From contig NZ_ANIJ01000006.1 in NCBI RefSeq assembly GCF_000347035.1, positions 124,001 to 188,000 on the forward strand: a DNA stretch of 64,000 nt. The letters run 5' to 3'. This DNA comes from Leptospira sp. B5-022 (GTDB taxonomy: Bacteria > Spirochaetota > Leptospiria > Leptospirales > Leptospiraceae). Numbering within the stretch: the first letter of the stretch is position 1; the number at the start of each line of letters is the position of its first letter. The notes below the pieces were generated by a model. The model was not told the DNA's origin. It searched no databases and saw nothing but the letters and a program-made list of their open reading frames with translations. The position numbers were made by a program, and so were the translations under genes. Positions 1 through 9,600 of the stretch are shown one piece after another.

Positions 1-1226
1 TTTTTTGTGTCTTGTTCGGCTATTTTGAGTTCGATGAACAGTCTGTATCTTTCTTCCGAGTTACCTTTCAATTCTACGACGGCTTCTTCCGTACCGCCGA
101 CGAGTATTTTTCTTTCTCCCTGTAAATCCGAACTTTCTATTTCAAACTTTAAGGTCCTATCCTTAGGAGTCAGATTTTGCATTTGTACTTCGTAAAAATT
201 TCTTACCACGCCGTTTTGGACCATCATCGGTTGAATATTTCTATCCGGTATAACCGACAGATAGAGCGGGACCCGGCTGGATAATAGGATCCCGATTGCC
301 GAAATTGTAAACATTAAGGAAAGTGCATAGACAACGGTTCTGGGTCGGATCCAGCGGATAGGGGACCCTTTTTGGGAAATTTGATTTTCCGACCAGTAAC
401 CGATCAAGGTTTTCTTGTTTTCCTTTTCCATTTGTTTTGTACAGGCGTCGGAACATTTTCCGCAAGCGATACACCAAGGATTTGCTCCTTCCCTGATATC
501 GATTCCAGTGGGACAAACTACGAGGCACATATTACAAGCTGTGCAGTCTCCGATCTTTGTTTGTCCCTTTCTTCTGGGTTCTCCCCTGGAGTAATCATAA
601 GTGATATTAACAGAATGATTATCCATCATTACCGTTTGGAAACGAGCATACGGACAGGCATACTTACAAAATTGTTCCCGTATAAATGCGATATCCGCAT
701 ACATTGCAAAAGTAAAAAATCCCAAAAATAAAGACCAGGTGGGAAGGTTTGAATTAGGATTTTTTAAAAAACCGATCATTTGGTATGGGTCTGAAAAATA
801 CGAGATCCAAGCGAAAGATGCTGCAAAACTAACTAAGATCCAGGTGATATGAGTTAAAACTACTAATGCAAAGTTTGCGTCTTTCTTTCCGTATTTCGAA
901 TCTTGTATCTTTCTTCCGATCCAATCGAAAATATCGGAATAGATGGTTTGGGGACAGGCCCATCCGCACCAAACCCGACCGATCAGAGTGGTAAAAAAGA
1001 AAAGGCAAAGCCCCGAAGCGATCAGGAATAAATGGAGAAAGTAACCTTCTTGTGGAATAAAAATATGACCGAATAGAAAGAATTTTCTATCCGGTATATC
1101 CAATCGGATAACTTGAAATCCTTCCCAGCGGATCCAAGGAGTTATAAAAAAGAGAAGAACCAAAAGAACCTGGACGTAATTTCTCGCAGTTCTTATCTTT
1201 CCCTGCATTGGTCTTGAAATGATCAT
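1..1226 (-). CDS. ccoG: CcoG/FixG cytochrome c oxidase accessory protein (partial, C-terminus off the left edge)
   Basis: Reading from an ATG at 1226 the frame stays open to the window edge, giving 408 residues of a family usually about 470 long. An AAGGAGGGG ribosome site lies directly upstream. Visible features are several N-terminal membrane segments, the CcoG signature WCGWACPQT near residue 100, and a ferredoxin-like pair of cysteine clusters (CTACNMCLVVCP, then CIACGKCSDAC), followed by a further membrane helix and an Ig-like C-terminal part that starts before the edge. CcoG is a membrane iron-sulfur protein needed for copper handling during cbb3 oxidase assembly. It is the last gene seen of ccoNOQPG, 35 bases after ccoP. 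A start at the in-frame ATG 1208 is possible. Confidence 0.93.
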   Translation of the reverse strand, partial: MIISRPMQGKIRTARNYVQVLLVLLFFITPWIRWEGFQVIRLDIPDRKFFLFGHIFIPQEGYFLHLFLIASGLCLFFFTTLIGRVWCGWACPQTIYSDIFDWIGRKIQDSKYGKKDANFALVVLTHITWILVSFAASFAWISYFSDPYQMIGFLKNPNSNLPTWSLFLGFFTFAMYADIAFIREQFCKYACPYARFQTVMMDNHSVNITYDYSRGEPRRKGQTKIGDCTACNMCLVVCPTGIDIREGANPWCIACGKCSDACTKQMEKENKKTLIGYWSENQISQKGSPIRWIRPRTVVYALSLMFTISAIGILLSSRVPLYLSVIPDRNIQPMMVQNGVVRNFYEVQMQNLTPKDRTLKFEIESSDLQGERKILVGGTEEAVVELKGNSEERYRLFIELKIAEQDTK

Positions 1227-1261
1227 TGCCCCTCCTTATGATCCACTGAGACGGTTTGAGC

Positions 1262-1795
1262 TTATTTGGAAGATTTTAGCTCCGGATTTCGAGAAGCTAA
1301 CCAAGCAAGCACTTGATAAACTTTCTCGGAACCTAAGGAGTTTTCATGTGCGGGCATTGGCCCCCTGCCTAGTTTGGCTCTTTCGATGGAAATCCCCTTC
1401 ATAACAGTTTCATAAAGTTCTAGATCCGTGCTGCCGTGCAGCCATTCTTTATCCATTAGATTTGGGCCGACTAGACCTTCTCCAGTCGGTCCATGGCAAG
1501 CGACACAGTATGTCTGGAACGTTTTTTGTCCTGCATTGATCGCGTCTTGATTTCCTCTTAATGGATTGGATCCGTCTTTGGATTCTACCGCAACGTTACG
1601 ATTTGGAAATTCCTTTTCGTATTCTTGGATCTGAGAGGCGTAATAGGCGCTTGTTCCCCAATCCGAAAAAACATGGAAGTAAACCGCATAAACTCCGGCA
1701 AATAGGATACATCCTAAGAATACCCATTTCCACCATTCCGGAAGAGGATTATCAGCCTGTCTGATCCCGTCGAATTCTTTGTTTGGATCACTCAT
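1262..1795 (-). CDS. ccoP: cbb3-type cytochrome c oxidase subunit III, one-haem form
   Basis: This 177-residue protein has the CcoP N-terminal signature (FDGIRQADNPLPEWW), one membrane helix at about residues 23-41, a linker, and a periplasmic cytochrome c domain with a single haem motif CVACH near residue 97 and a likely Met ligand in GPMPAH. Typical CcoP/FixP is about 300 residues with two CxxCH motifs, so this is a shortened, one-haem version with no sign of frameshift. It would pass electrons from soluble cytochrome to CcoO/CcoN. The GGAGGAGG ribosome site lies inside the end of ccoQ, so the two are probably translationally coupled. Confidence 0.92.
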   Translation of the reverse strand: MSDPNKEFDGIRQADNPLPEWWKWVFLGCILFAGVYAVYFHVFSDWGTSAYYASQIQEYEKEFPNRNVAVESKDGSNPLRGNQDAINAGQKTFQTYCVACHGPTGEGLVGPNLMDKEWLHGSTDLELYETVMKGISIERAKLGRGPMPAHENSLGSEKVYQVLAWLASRNPELKSSK

Positions 1796-1796
1796 A

Positions 1797-1943
1797 TTAA
1801 TCCTCCTCCAGCATTCTGAATTTAGGTTTTTCCATTCTTTCCTTTCTGGAGCTTCTATATACGTACAGTATAATCGTAAATATAGAAAGTACCAGAATAG
1901 GGAGTCGTAATGATTTATAAATTTGTAATGTATCTAGGTCCAC
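1797..1943 (-). CDS. ccoQ: CcoQ-like small subunit of cbb3 oxidase
   Basis: A 48-residue reading frame between ccoO and ccoP, starting at GTG 1943 with a GAGGTG ribosome site a few bases upstream and ending in TAA two bases before the ccoP start. It has one hydrophobic helix (about residues 13-29, LPILVLSIFTIILYVY) followed by a basic tail (RSSRKERMEKPKFR), the layout of CcoQ/FixQ. CcoQ is a small membrane subunit that stabilises the oxidase. Size, position and topology support the call; sequence similarity alone is too weak to prove it. Confidence 0.75.
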   Translation of the reverse strand: MDLDTLQIYKSLRLPILVLSIFTIILYVYRSSRKERMEKPKFRMLEED

Positions 1944-1951
1944 ATTGCACC

Positions 1952-2641
1952 TCACTGTAAACTTTTGGACAATTCGGCGGTATCTCTTCCTAATTTAAGC
2001 AGGTATGCTATCAGAGCGTCCCCGGCAGTTTTTCCGGCTAACAAATTAGGAGCGGATGAGATATCTTCTTCCGTATAAGGAACTCCGACCTTCTGGAGAC
2101 CTCTCATATGGTCAGCGATCTTAGAAGCATCAATGGTTGCGGACTCTTCGAATAACCATGGATAGGCAGGCATAATGGAACCTTTTGCCGTATCTCTCGG
2201 GTTAATCAAATGTGTCTTATGCCATTCCGCAGAAGGTTGTATTTGGGACTCGTGGGCCAGATCCGGTCCTGTTCTTTTGGATCCCCATAAGAAAGGATGA
2301 TCGTAAACATATTCTCCCGCTTTGGAATACCCGTCCTTACCGTAGGAATGCTGAGGATCGAAACGGTCCACTTCCCATTTGAAAGGACGTATCATCTGGG
2401 TATGACAGTTATTACATCCTTCCTTCTGATAAACATCCCTTCCCGCTAATTCCAACGCGTTATACGGTTTTACGTTCTGGATAGGTTCCGCCGTCTTCGT
2501 GAGAAAGAATGGCGGGATTAATTCGAACATTCCTCCGATCAAGATAGCGATCGTTGTATATAGGGTGAACTTAACTCCGTGTTTTTCCCACTGATCGGTG
2601 AAACCGGAGAACCAATCCAATAATTTGTCGAACCAATTCAT
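1952..2641 (-). CDS. ccoO: cbb3-type cytochrome c oxidase subunit II (mono-haem)
   Basis: This 229-residue protein has one N-terminal membrane helix (about 24-46) followed by a periplasmic mono-haem cytochrome c domain. The haem motif is CNNCH in the family-typical context GCNNCHTQMIRPF, and the downstream PAYPWLF segment supplies the expected Met-ligand region. CcoO takes electrons from CcoP and passes them to the CcoN catalytic core. Its start overlaps the ccoN stop by four bases (ATGA), showing tight coupling. Length is normal for the family. Confidence 0.95.
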   Translation of the reverse strand: MNWFDKLLDWFSGFTDQWEKHGVKFTLYTTIAILIGGMFELIPPFFLTKTAEPIQNVKPYNALELAGRDVYQKEGCNNCHTQMIRPFKWEVDRFDPQHSYGKDGYSKAGEYVYDHPFLWGSKRTGPDLAHESQIQPSAEWHKTHLINPRDTAKGSIMPAYPWLFEESATIDASKIADHMRGLQKVGVPYTEEDISSAPNLLAGKTAGDALIAYLLKLGRDTAELSKSLQ

Positions 2642-4077
2642 ACAACTTTCTCCTCTTTTGATCCGATCCTCAGATCGATTTCTTTGAATCCGGAGCCGGA
2701 GTTCATGATAGTGCGGACCACATTATAGATCATGATGATCAGTCCGATGAAATAGAGTCCTCCTCCGATTCCACGGAATAACCTATACGGTTTTAAGGTT
2801 TCCGTGATCTGTACCCAGTTCGGGAATTTTAAGGCTCCTGTTTCGTCTATCGCTCTCCACATGGATCCTTCGCTGATACCGGAAACCCACATGGATACGA
2901 TATACAATAAGATCCCGAGTGTAGCGACCCAGAAGTGAACGTTAGCCAGCCTTTCGGAGAACAGGTTGGTATTCCATAACCTAGGCACTAAATAATAGAT
3001 GACTGCAAAAGACATCATACCTACCCAGCCTAAGGTCCCTCCGTGAACATGTCCTATGATCCAATCCGTGTTATGGCCTAAACCGCTGACAGCTCTAATG
3101 GAAAGAAGTGGTCCTTCGAATGTCGACATACCGTAGAATGTGAGTCCTACTAAGAGCATTTTTAAGGTAGCATCCGTTTTGATCTTCTCCTTGGCTTGAG
3201 TGAGTGTTAAAAATCCGTTTAACATACCTCCCCAGGAAGGCATCCATAACATGATACTAAATACCATTCCTGTGGTTTGTAACCAGTCAGGAAGAGGGGA
3301 ATATAGTAGATGGTGAGGACCTGCCCAAATATACAGAAAGATCAAACTCCAGAAGTGAATAATGGAGAGTCTGTGGCTATAGATAGGTTGTTTGATGTGT
3401 TTGGGAAGATAATAGTACATCAATCCCAAAAATGGAGTGGTAAGAACGAACGCTACTGCGTTGTGTCCATACCACCATTGGATGTTAGCATCGTACACAC
3501 CGGAGTATACAGAATAGGATTTGATCCAACTTACCGGAATTGAAAGGTTATTTACGATGAATAGGATCGGGATAGTAACCCAGGAGGCGATATAGAACCA
3601 GATCGCCGAGTACAGTTGCTTTTCTTCGCGAGTAAAGATCGTAGCGAAGTAATTGATCAGGAAGATCACAAACCAGATCACGATTGAAAGGTCCAAAGGC
3701 CATTCCAATTCCGCGTATTCCTTAGATTGATTTAAACCTAAAGGCAGAGTGATCGCAGCCGCAATTATCGTAAGATTATATAAGAATAAGTGTAAGTATG
3801 CGAGTTTATCGCTCCAAATCCTTACTCTGCATAGCCTTTGTACAGTGTGGTAACCGGTTGCGAATATAATACTCAATGCGAACCCGAAAATCGCCGCATT
3901 CGTATGTAAGGGTCTCAACCTGCCGAAAGTGAAGTAGGGTCCGAAATTTAATTCAGGATATACCATTTGGAAAGCGATCCACACTCCCACAAGCATGGAA
4001 GCCACACCCCAAACCAATCCCGATATCAAAAATCCTTTGACGATCTTGTCGTTATATTTTTGTTCTAAAGAACTCAT
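2638..4077 (-). CDS. ccoN: cbb3-type cytochrome c oxidase catalytic subunit I
   Basis: This 479-residue membrane protein has about twelve helices and the haem-copper oxidase ligand pattern: the low-spin haem His in LHTNAAIFGF, the CuB/Tyr segment WWYGHNAVAF, the paired His in GPHHLLYSPLP, and the haem pair in IIGHVHGGTLGW. It reduces oxygen to water at low oxygen tension while pumping protons. It is the first gene of ccoNOQPG; about 105 bases upstream of its start is an FNR/CRP-like palindrome. Length fits the family and no ligand is missing. Confidence 0.97.
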   Translation of the reverse strand: MSSLEQKYNDKIVKGFLISGLVWGVASMLVGVWIAFQMVYPELNFGPYFTFGRLRPLHTNAAIFGFALSIIFATGYHTVQRLCRVRIWSDKLAYLHLFLYNLTIIAAAITLPLGLNQSKEYAELEWPLDLSIVIWFVIFLINYFATIFTREEKQLYSAIWFYIASWVTIPILFIVNNLSIPVSWIKSYSVYSGVYDANIQWWYGHNAVAFVLTTPFLGLMYYYLPKHIKQPIYSHRLSIIHFWSLIFLYIWAGPHHLLYSPLPDWLQTTGMVFSIMLWMPSWGGMLNGFLTLTQAKEKIKTDATLKMLLVGLTFYGMSTFEGPLLSIRAVSGLGHNTDWIIGHVHGGTLGWVGMMSFAVIYYLVPRLWNTNLFSERLANVHFWVATLGILLYIVSMWVSGISEGSMWRAIDETGALKFPNWVQITETLKPYRLFRGIGGGLYFIGLIIMIYNVVRTIMNSGSGFKEIDLRIGSKEEKVV

Positions 4078-4175
4078 TCTTGATCTCTCCGGTTTTTTCC
4101 GTGAAGGATAATTCCACTTTTAGATTGGAATGTCGAAACGCAAGGAATCCGACTTCTTCTTCCTTCAAAACGGTC

Positions 4176-4189
4176 TTGATAATTGTCAA
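4176..4189. promoter_or_regulatory. FNR/CRP-family-like binding site upstream of ccoN
   Basis: TTGATAATTGTCAA differs in one position from the FNR-type consensus TTGAT-N4-ATCAA. Its centre is about 105 bases before the ccoN start, in the 207-base gap between the CoA-transferase stop and ccoN. A second TTGTCAATA-like half site lies at about 4215-4223. cbb3 operons are commonly controlled by FNR-like regulators. Assignment rests on the motif alone. Confidence 0.5.
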
Positions 4190-4284
4190 CCGGAGGATGA
4201 CAGGTTAATCTTAGTTGTCAATAAATAAGTGTTTAACGAAATTGTAATGTACTATAGAGTTTAGTATATTTTCGATTTTGAGAA

Positions 4285-5562
4285 TTAAAATCCTTTAAAC
4301 CTTTCAAAGGCTTCTCTTTCCAAAGATTCTCTGTGGTTGGGATGGGCAATTTGTGTAAGAAGTTTTGCTCTTTGTTTCAGATTTTTGCCGTAAAGATCCG
4401 CTATACCGTATTCCGTGATTACATAGTGAACGTTTGCTCTGGTAGTGGTCACACTTGCCCCGGGTTGGAGAATCGGAACGATCCTAGATTTTCCATGAGA
4501 AGTAACGGAAGGAAGAGCAATGATCGGTTTTCCCCCTTCCGAGAGAGAAGCTCCTCGAATAAAATCCATTTGTCCGCCCACACCTGAATATTGTCTAGTT
4601 CCGATAGAATCCGCGCATACCTGTCCTGTCAGATCCACTTCGATTGCAGAATTGATTGCGGTTACTTTAGGATTTTTGCGGATATTTGCCGTGTCATTGA
4701 TATAACCTATATCTAAAAATACGACTTCCGGATTATCATCCACGAAATCGTAAAGTTTTCTGGTTCCCATCACGAATCCGGTTACTATTTTTCCAGGATG
4801 GTTCTTTTTGTTTTTTCCAGTGATAATCCCTTTTTCCACCAAAGAGATGACGCCGTCGGAAAACATTTCGGTATGGATCCCTAGATCTTTATGATTTTGT
4901 AAACAAGAGAGAACGGCATCCGGAATGGCGCCAATTCCCATCTGTAAGGTTGCCCCATCATCAACAAGACCTGCGATATATTCACCGATCTTCGATTCTA
5001 TTTGGTTGGGTATGCTGTGTTTTGCCTCTAATAATGGAATATTACCTTCTATTAATTTATGGATTTTATTTATATGAATGATCCCATCCCCATGTGTCCT
5101 CGGCATATACTGGTTTACCTGAGCGATTACCATATCGGCAGAATCCACCGCAGCCTTGCTTATATCCACGGATACTCCCAATGAACAAAAACCATGTTTG
5201 TCAGGAGAAGAAACCGTGATAAGAGCCGCGTCCAAGGGTAGGATTTTTTTTCTGAATAGAGAAGGACATTCGCTTAAAAAGACCGGAAGATAATCCGCTC
5301 TTCCTTCCTTTACCGCTTCTCTCATATTCGCGCCTACGAATAGGGCGTTTGTATGAAAAGAAGGCTCCATTCCTTTTTGGGCATAGGGAGCTTCTCCTTC
5401 CGTATGAATATGGACTAGCTCTATATTTTGTAATTCCGAAGCTCTGGCACTCAGGGCTTCGATCAGAAGTTTAGGAGAAGCGAATACACTGTGGATGAAA
5501 ACTCTTTGGTCGTTTTTGATCTCGGAAACCGCATCTTTCGGGGAAACAAAATGTAAATCCAT
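4285..5562 (-). CDS. Acetyl-CoA hydrolase/4-hydroxybutyrate CoA-transferase family protein
   Basis: This soluble 425-residue protein matches the Cat1/4HbCT-type CoA-transferase family in length and layout. It has an N-terminal CoA-transferase domain, the GIGAIPDAVL segment near residue 217, the HTEMFSDG motif, and the catalytic Glu in NSAIEVDLTGQV, where the acyl-glutamyl-CoA intermediate would form. A GVGGQMDFIRGA glycine-rich loop follows. It should move CoA between acetyl-CoA and another short acid, or hydrolyse acetyl-CoA; the acceptor cannot be read from sequence. It is collinear with the cco operon but separated by over 200 bases, so probably a separate unit. Confidence 0.88.
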   Translation of the reverse strand: MDLHFVSPKDAVSEIKNDQRVFIHSVFASPKLLIEALSARASELQNIELVHIHTEGEAPYAQKGMEPSFHTNALFVGANMREAVKEGRADYLPVFLSECPSLFRKKILPLDAALITVSSPDKHGFCSLGVSVDISKAAVDSADMVIAQVNQYMPRTHGDGIIHINKIHKLIEGNIPLLEAKHSIPNQIESKIGEYIAGLVDDGATLQMGIGAIPDAVLSCLQNHKDLGIHTEMFSDGVISLVEKGIITGKNKKNHPGKIVTGFVMGTRKLYDFVDDNPEVVFLDIGYINDTANIRKNPKVTAINSAIEVDLTGQVCADSIGTRQYSGVGGQMDFIRGASLSEGGKPIIALPSVTSHGKSRIVPILQPGASVTTTRANVHYVITEYGIADLYGKNLKQRAKLLTQIAHPNHRESLEREAFERFKGF

Positions 5563-5789
5563 ATCGGAATATTTTTTAGATTTTTACCGAGTAGAAGTCA
5601 AGGGACAAAATTTCTTATAACATATTGATTTTTCCCAAGTTTCGCCGTTCCAAAACAATAAAAGTAGAAGGACCGCCGGATCCGAAAGATCCCTAGAACA
5701 AGGGAGAAGTTTACTCTTTTTATTTATTTACCGGATACTCATCCGAAACATTAAAAAGGTTTATAATTCTGGAATGGTCTGAAGAATCA

Positions 5790-8700
5790 GTGCAGATGGT
5801 TTCCGCTTTCTCTCAAAAATTCCAGGGAATCCTATTGATCTCGATCTTACTTTTTAGCCTGGGGTGTGAGTCCGGATCTTTTTCGAAGAATAAACCGAGA
5901 GTAGAAAATGGAATACTGGATCTGAACAATCGTTGGGACTTCGGAAAGGAAGAACCTTTAAGTATCGAAGGCGATTGGGCATTTTATTGGTCCCAATTAT
6001 TTTCTGAGATCAAAAATCCTTTAAAATTTGATCTGGATCCTTCTCAAAGAATGAAAGGACAAATCGAATTCGGCGACGTTCCTAACGTTTGGAATGAATA
6101 CCAAGATCAAGGCAGAAATTATCCGGGTTTCGGATACGCTACTTATAAGATACTTCTTCGTTTGGATAAAGCTGAAAGCGATATGGCAATCAAGATGCTG
6201 GAAGCCTCCACATCTTATAGTCTTTACGTAAACGGTAAAAAAGTGATCTCAAGCGGCGTCGTCGGAAAGACAGCTGAGACAAGCAAACCTTTGTATAGAC
6301 CTGGAGTGAGCGATCTGTTCGATCTTGGAACGGAAAATGAAATTGCCATAGAGATCTCGAATTTTTCCCATTTTAAAGGAGGACCATGGGCCAAGATCAT
6401 TTTAGGAAAAAGAAAGGATCTGGTTTCCGTTCGCCAAAGTAATATTCGATTGGATCTATTCATAGGCGGTGGCCTTTTCGTTTTAGGTCTTTACCACCTA
6501 AGCTTATTCGCATTTCTAAGAAGAGAGGCTTCCACATTATATTACGGAATTATAACGATCTGTTCCACCATTCGTATTTTGATCACGGGAGAACGAGTAT
6601 TATATTCCATTTTACCGAATTTCGATTTTGAATGGGGATATAGATTGGAACTGATGTCCGGTTTTATGACCAGTATCTTCTTTCCCTTATTCATTAGGAC
6701 ATTGTATCCTGATGAGCTGAACAAAAGGGTGGTTCAATTTTTTATCAGCATCATTGTCGGACTTTCTTTTATCGTATTACTCTTTCCTTTAGTGATATTT
6801 TCCAAGACCATTTCGATCTTCGGGATCTTAGTTACTACCGCTTGTATTTACCTAGTATACGTTTTTTGGAAAGCGATCCGAAATAAAAAGTTAGGAGCGG
6901 AAGTCGGCTTATTTTTCTTTCTTCTGTTTTTTGCCGTTGTGACTAACGATGTATTGTATGCGAATATGATCATCAACACTGCATACTTCGCCTCTTACGG
7001 AGTAGCTTCTTTTTTCGTAGCCCAGGCTTTTATGGTCTCTCAGAGATTTACAAGCGCCTACAAACTTTCGGAAAGATTGGCTCATGATCTACAGGAATCC
7101 AACCAAAGATTGATCTCTTTGGATAGACTAAAGGACGAATTTTTGGCGAATACTTCCCACGAATTAAGAACTCCTTTGCAAGGGATTATCGGTATTGCCG
7201 ACTCCTTAAGAAGGGGAGTGGGCGGTTCCTTATCGGAATCCATTACAAGGCAGTTGGGGATGATTGTCACCAGCGGTCGGAGACTTTCTAGTTTAGTAAA
7301 TGATATTTTAGATTTTTCTAAACTAAAACATAAGGACTTAAACTTAAATCTGAGATCCGTGGACTTATATCAAGCCGTGAATTTTACTCTTGAACTGAAT
7401 CGGATCTCAGCGGACGAAACTAAGATCAAATTAGTGAACGCGGTCCTCCCTGAGTTCCCGGATCTACTGGCGGATGAAAATAGACTACAACAAATCCTGC
7501 AGAACCTAGTGAGTAATGCGATCAAATTTACGGAAAAAGGGGAGATTGTGGTCAGCGCACGTATTAAGGCGCTTGGGATCGCAGAGATCAGCGTAAAGGA
7601 TACGGGGATCGGAATTGATCCCGCAGAACACCAGAAAGTATTCGAATTTTTCGAGCAAGTAGAAAGGGGAGATTCTAAAAATAGTTCCGGTGCAGGGCTC
7701 GGACTTGCGATTAGCAGAGCATTGGTGGTATTACATGGAGGAGAGATCGGAGTAGAATCTAACCCGGGCTCGGGATCTCGCTTTTATTTTACGATTCCGC
7801 TTGTATCGGGAAAAATCCCTAGATCCGATGGAAAAGAATTAAAAAATTATAAAGAAGGAAATCATCCGAGTTCTGCTGTGGCTCTTCAGAACGAGCCCAT
7901 TGGTTCCGAAAAAATTGCAAGGATCTTGGTCGTAGACGACGAACCTGTGAACTTGCAAGTAATACAAAACTATCTTTCTTTAAGGAATATCTCCTCCATC
8001 ACCGCGAAAAGTGGGATTGAAGCTTTGGAAATATTACAAAAAGATAAGGAATTCGATGTTGTTATTTTGGATGTGATGATGCCGAAGATGTCCGGTTTAG
8101 AGACTGCCCGAGAGATCCGTAAAACGTTTAGTACATTGGAGCTTCCCATTTTGATGTTGACTGCAAAAAATCAGGACAAGGATCTAATGGCCGCCTTAAA
8201 TAACGGTGCAAACGATTATCTACTTAAACCTTTCGATTTCGAGGAACTGATCTTAAGGATCAATAATTTACTCGCCTTAGCTGACGGTCACAAGAGCCGC
8301 TTAAATCAGGAGAATGAAAAGAGAGAAGCGGTAAATAACGTAAGACAAAGGATCAATATCGACTTACACGATCATTTGGGCGGAAAACTGACCGACTTAA
8401 AGTTTTTGTCGGAAGAGTTGCTTGCCCAAAACCGGGAAGACAAACCGATTTTCAAAAAGATCAACGAGGCAGTGAACCAATCCATTCATATCCTAAGGGA
8501 ACAGATGTTAAAGATAGAAGACCTGGGATTGTTGTCCGAAAATTTTATTACGGGTATCAACTTAGTTCTACTCAGGAGATATTCGGATGTGGAAAGGGAC
8601 TTGGAATTCGAATGCCAAGAGGAATTGCTCCAATTTTTTGAGGAAGAAAGGAATGAAACTTCTATCATAGAACTTTATAGTATCGTAAACGAGATCACGA

Positions 8701-8942
8701 ATAACGATCTGAAATACGGACAAGGTGTTGCTAAATGGGATTTCTATTTGGAAAACGGTAGCCTGATCACCGAAATGAATACGGAATCTTCTTATCACCT
8801 AAAAAAACATAAAACAGGAAGAGGAACCGAAAATCTGATCTATAGGATTTCCGGACTGGGTGGAAAAGTCGAAATGTCATTAGTCGAAAATATATATAAA
8901 ATAAAAATAAACATCCCCATCGGAATTTTTTCCGCAAACTAA
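5790..8942 (+). CDS. 7TMR-DISM hybrid histidine kinase with a second C-terminal transmitter
   Basis: The protein is about 1050 residues (GTG 5790, or ATG 5796). It has a signal sequence ending in a lipobox-like SLGC, a periplasmic 7TMR-DISMED2-like sensor (about 35-200), seven membrane helices (about 215-400), then HisKA with the phospho-His in TSHELRTPLQG (His457), an HATPase domain with N box NLVSNAIKFTE and DTGIGID, and a receiver with phospho-acceptor in VVILDVMMPK (Asp761). After the receiver there is a second DHp-like helix with LHDHLGGKL (His860) and a degenerate ATPase-like tail with NEITNNDLKYG and GRGTENL. That second part resembles HisKA_3/NarX-type transmitters, which act on NarL-type regulators, and such a regulator is encoded 19 bases downstream. 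The sensed signal is unknown. Confidence 0.9.
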   Translation: MQMVSAFSQKFQGILLISILLFSLGCESGSFSKNKPRVENGILDLNNRWDFGKEEPLSIEGDWAFYWSQLFSEIKNPLKFDLDPSQRMKGQIEFGDVPNVWNEYQDQGRNYPGFGYATYKILLRLDKAESDMAIKMLEASTSYSLYVNGKKVISSGVVGKTAETSKPLYRPGVSDLFDLGTENEIAIEISNFSHFKGGPWAKIILGKRKDLVSVRQSNIRLDLFIGGGLFVLGLYHLSLFAFLRREASTLYYGIITICSTIRILITGERVLYSILPNFDFEWGYRLELMSGFMTSIFFPLFIRTLYPDELNKRVVQFFISIIVGLSFIVLLFPLVIFSKTISIFGILVTTACIYLVYVFWKAIRNKKLGAEVGLFFFLLFFAVVTNDVLYANMIINTAYFASYGVASFFVAQAFMVSQRFTSAYKLSERLAHDLQESNQRLISLDRLKDEFLANTSHELRTPLQGIIGIADSLRRGVGGSLSESITRQLGMIVTSGRRLSSLVNDILDFSKLKHKDLNLNLRSVDLYQAVNFTLELNRISADETKIKLVNAVLPEFPDLLADENRLQQILQNLVSNAIKFTEKGEIVVSARIKALGIAEISVKDTGIGIDPAEHQKVFEFFEQVERGDSKNSSGAGLGLAISRALVVLHGGEIGVESNPGSGSRFYFTIPLVSGKIPRSDGKELKNYKEGNHPSSAVALQNEPIGSEKIARILVVDDEPVNLQVIQNYLSLRNISSITAKSGIEALEILQKDKEFDVVILDVMMPKMSGLETAREIRKTFSTLELPILMLTAKNQDKDLMAALNNGANDYLLKPFDFEELILRINNLLALADGHKSRLNQENEKREAVNNVRQRINIDLHDHLGGKLTDLKFLSEELLAQNREDKPIFKKINEAVNQSIHILREQMLKIEDLGLLSENFITGINLVLLRRYSDVERDLEFECQEELLQFFEEERNETSIIELYSIVNEITNNDLKYGQGVAKWDFYLENGSLITEMNTESSYHLKKHKTGRGTENLIYRISGLGGKVEMSLVENIYKIKINIPIGIFSAN

Positions 8943-8961
8943 GTAAGGTGAGAATACAGTC

Positions 8962-9600
8962 ATGAAAAGTTCGGATATCAAAGTCGGAATCGTAGAAAAC
9001 GACGAAAGTTTTAAGAATCAGATCCTGAAAACGTTGGAATCGATTCCGGAGATTGGCGGAGTATTTCATTGGGAATCCGCAGAGTCATTCTGGGAGGATG
9101 AAAAAGGAAGATCTTTGGATATACTTTTTCTGGATATAATGTTGTCCGGAATGAACGGAGTGGAACTTGCGGGAAAAATTTCCGCAAGAGATCCGGAAAT
9201 CCCTAAAATTATGCTATCGAATATGAATTCGGACGAACTAATTTATGAATCTTTAAAGAACGGTGCCATAGGATATATCTTAAAATCCGAATTAAAGGAT
9301 CTCGCAGACGTAGTGGATACGGTCTTAAAAGGAGGAGCGATCATTACTCCTACGATCGCTTTTCGTGTCCTGAATAGTTTTAAACAAAAGGATTATTCGG
9401 GAGAATTTAAACTGACGCCGAAAGAGAAACAGATCCTGGACGAAATGGTAAAAGGAAAAACGATCGGAAGAGTGGCGGAATTCCTGAAAGTCAGCAAGTA
9501 TACGGTCCAGCACCATGTGAAGAATATATACAAAAAATTGAATGTACATAACAGGGCTGAATTGGTAAGGAAGGCCAGTGATATCGGGCTATTGCCTTGA
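8962..9600 (+). CDS. NarL/FixJ-family response regulator
   Basis: This 212-residue protein has an N-terminal receiver domain (phospho-acceptor Asp58 in LFLDIML, conserved Lys in YILKSELKD) and a C-terminal LuxR-type helix-turn-helix at about 145-205 ([16 protein letters not shown], then [17 protein letters not shown]). It starts at ATG 8962 with an AAGGTGAG ribosome site, 19 bases after the hybrid kinase, and is very probably its partner. The kinase's C-terminal HisKA_3-like part is the type that phosphorylates NarL regulators. The 3' end overlaps the end of thiM, read on the other strand, by 12 bases. Confidence 0.93.
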   Translation: MKSSDIKVGIVENDESFKNQILKTLESIPEIGGVFHWESAESFWEDEKGRSLDILFLDIMLSGMNGVELAGKISARDPEIPKIMLSNMNSDELIYESLKNGAIGYILKSELKDLADVVDTVLKGGAIITPTIAFRVLNSFKQKDYSGEFKLTPKEKQILDEMVKGKTIGRVAEFLKVSKYTVQHHVKNIYKKLNVHNRAELVRKASDIGLLP

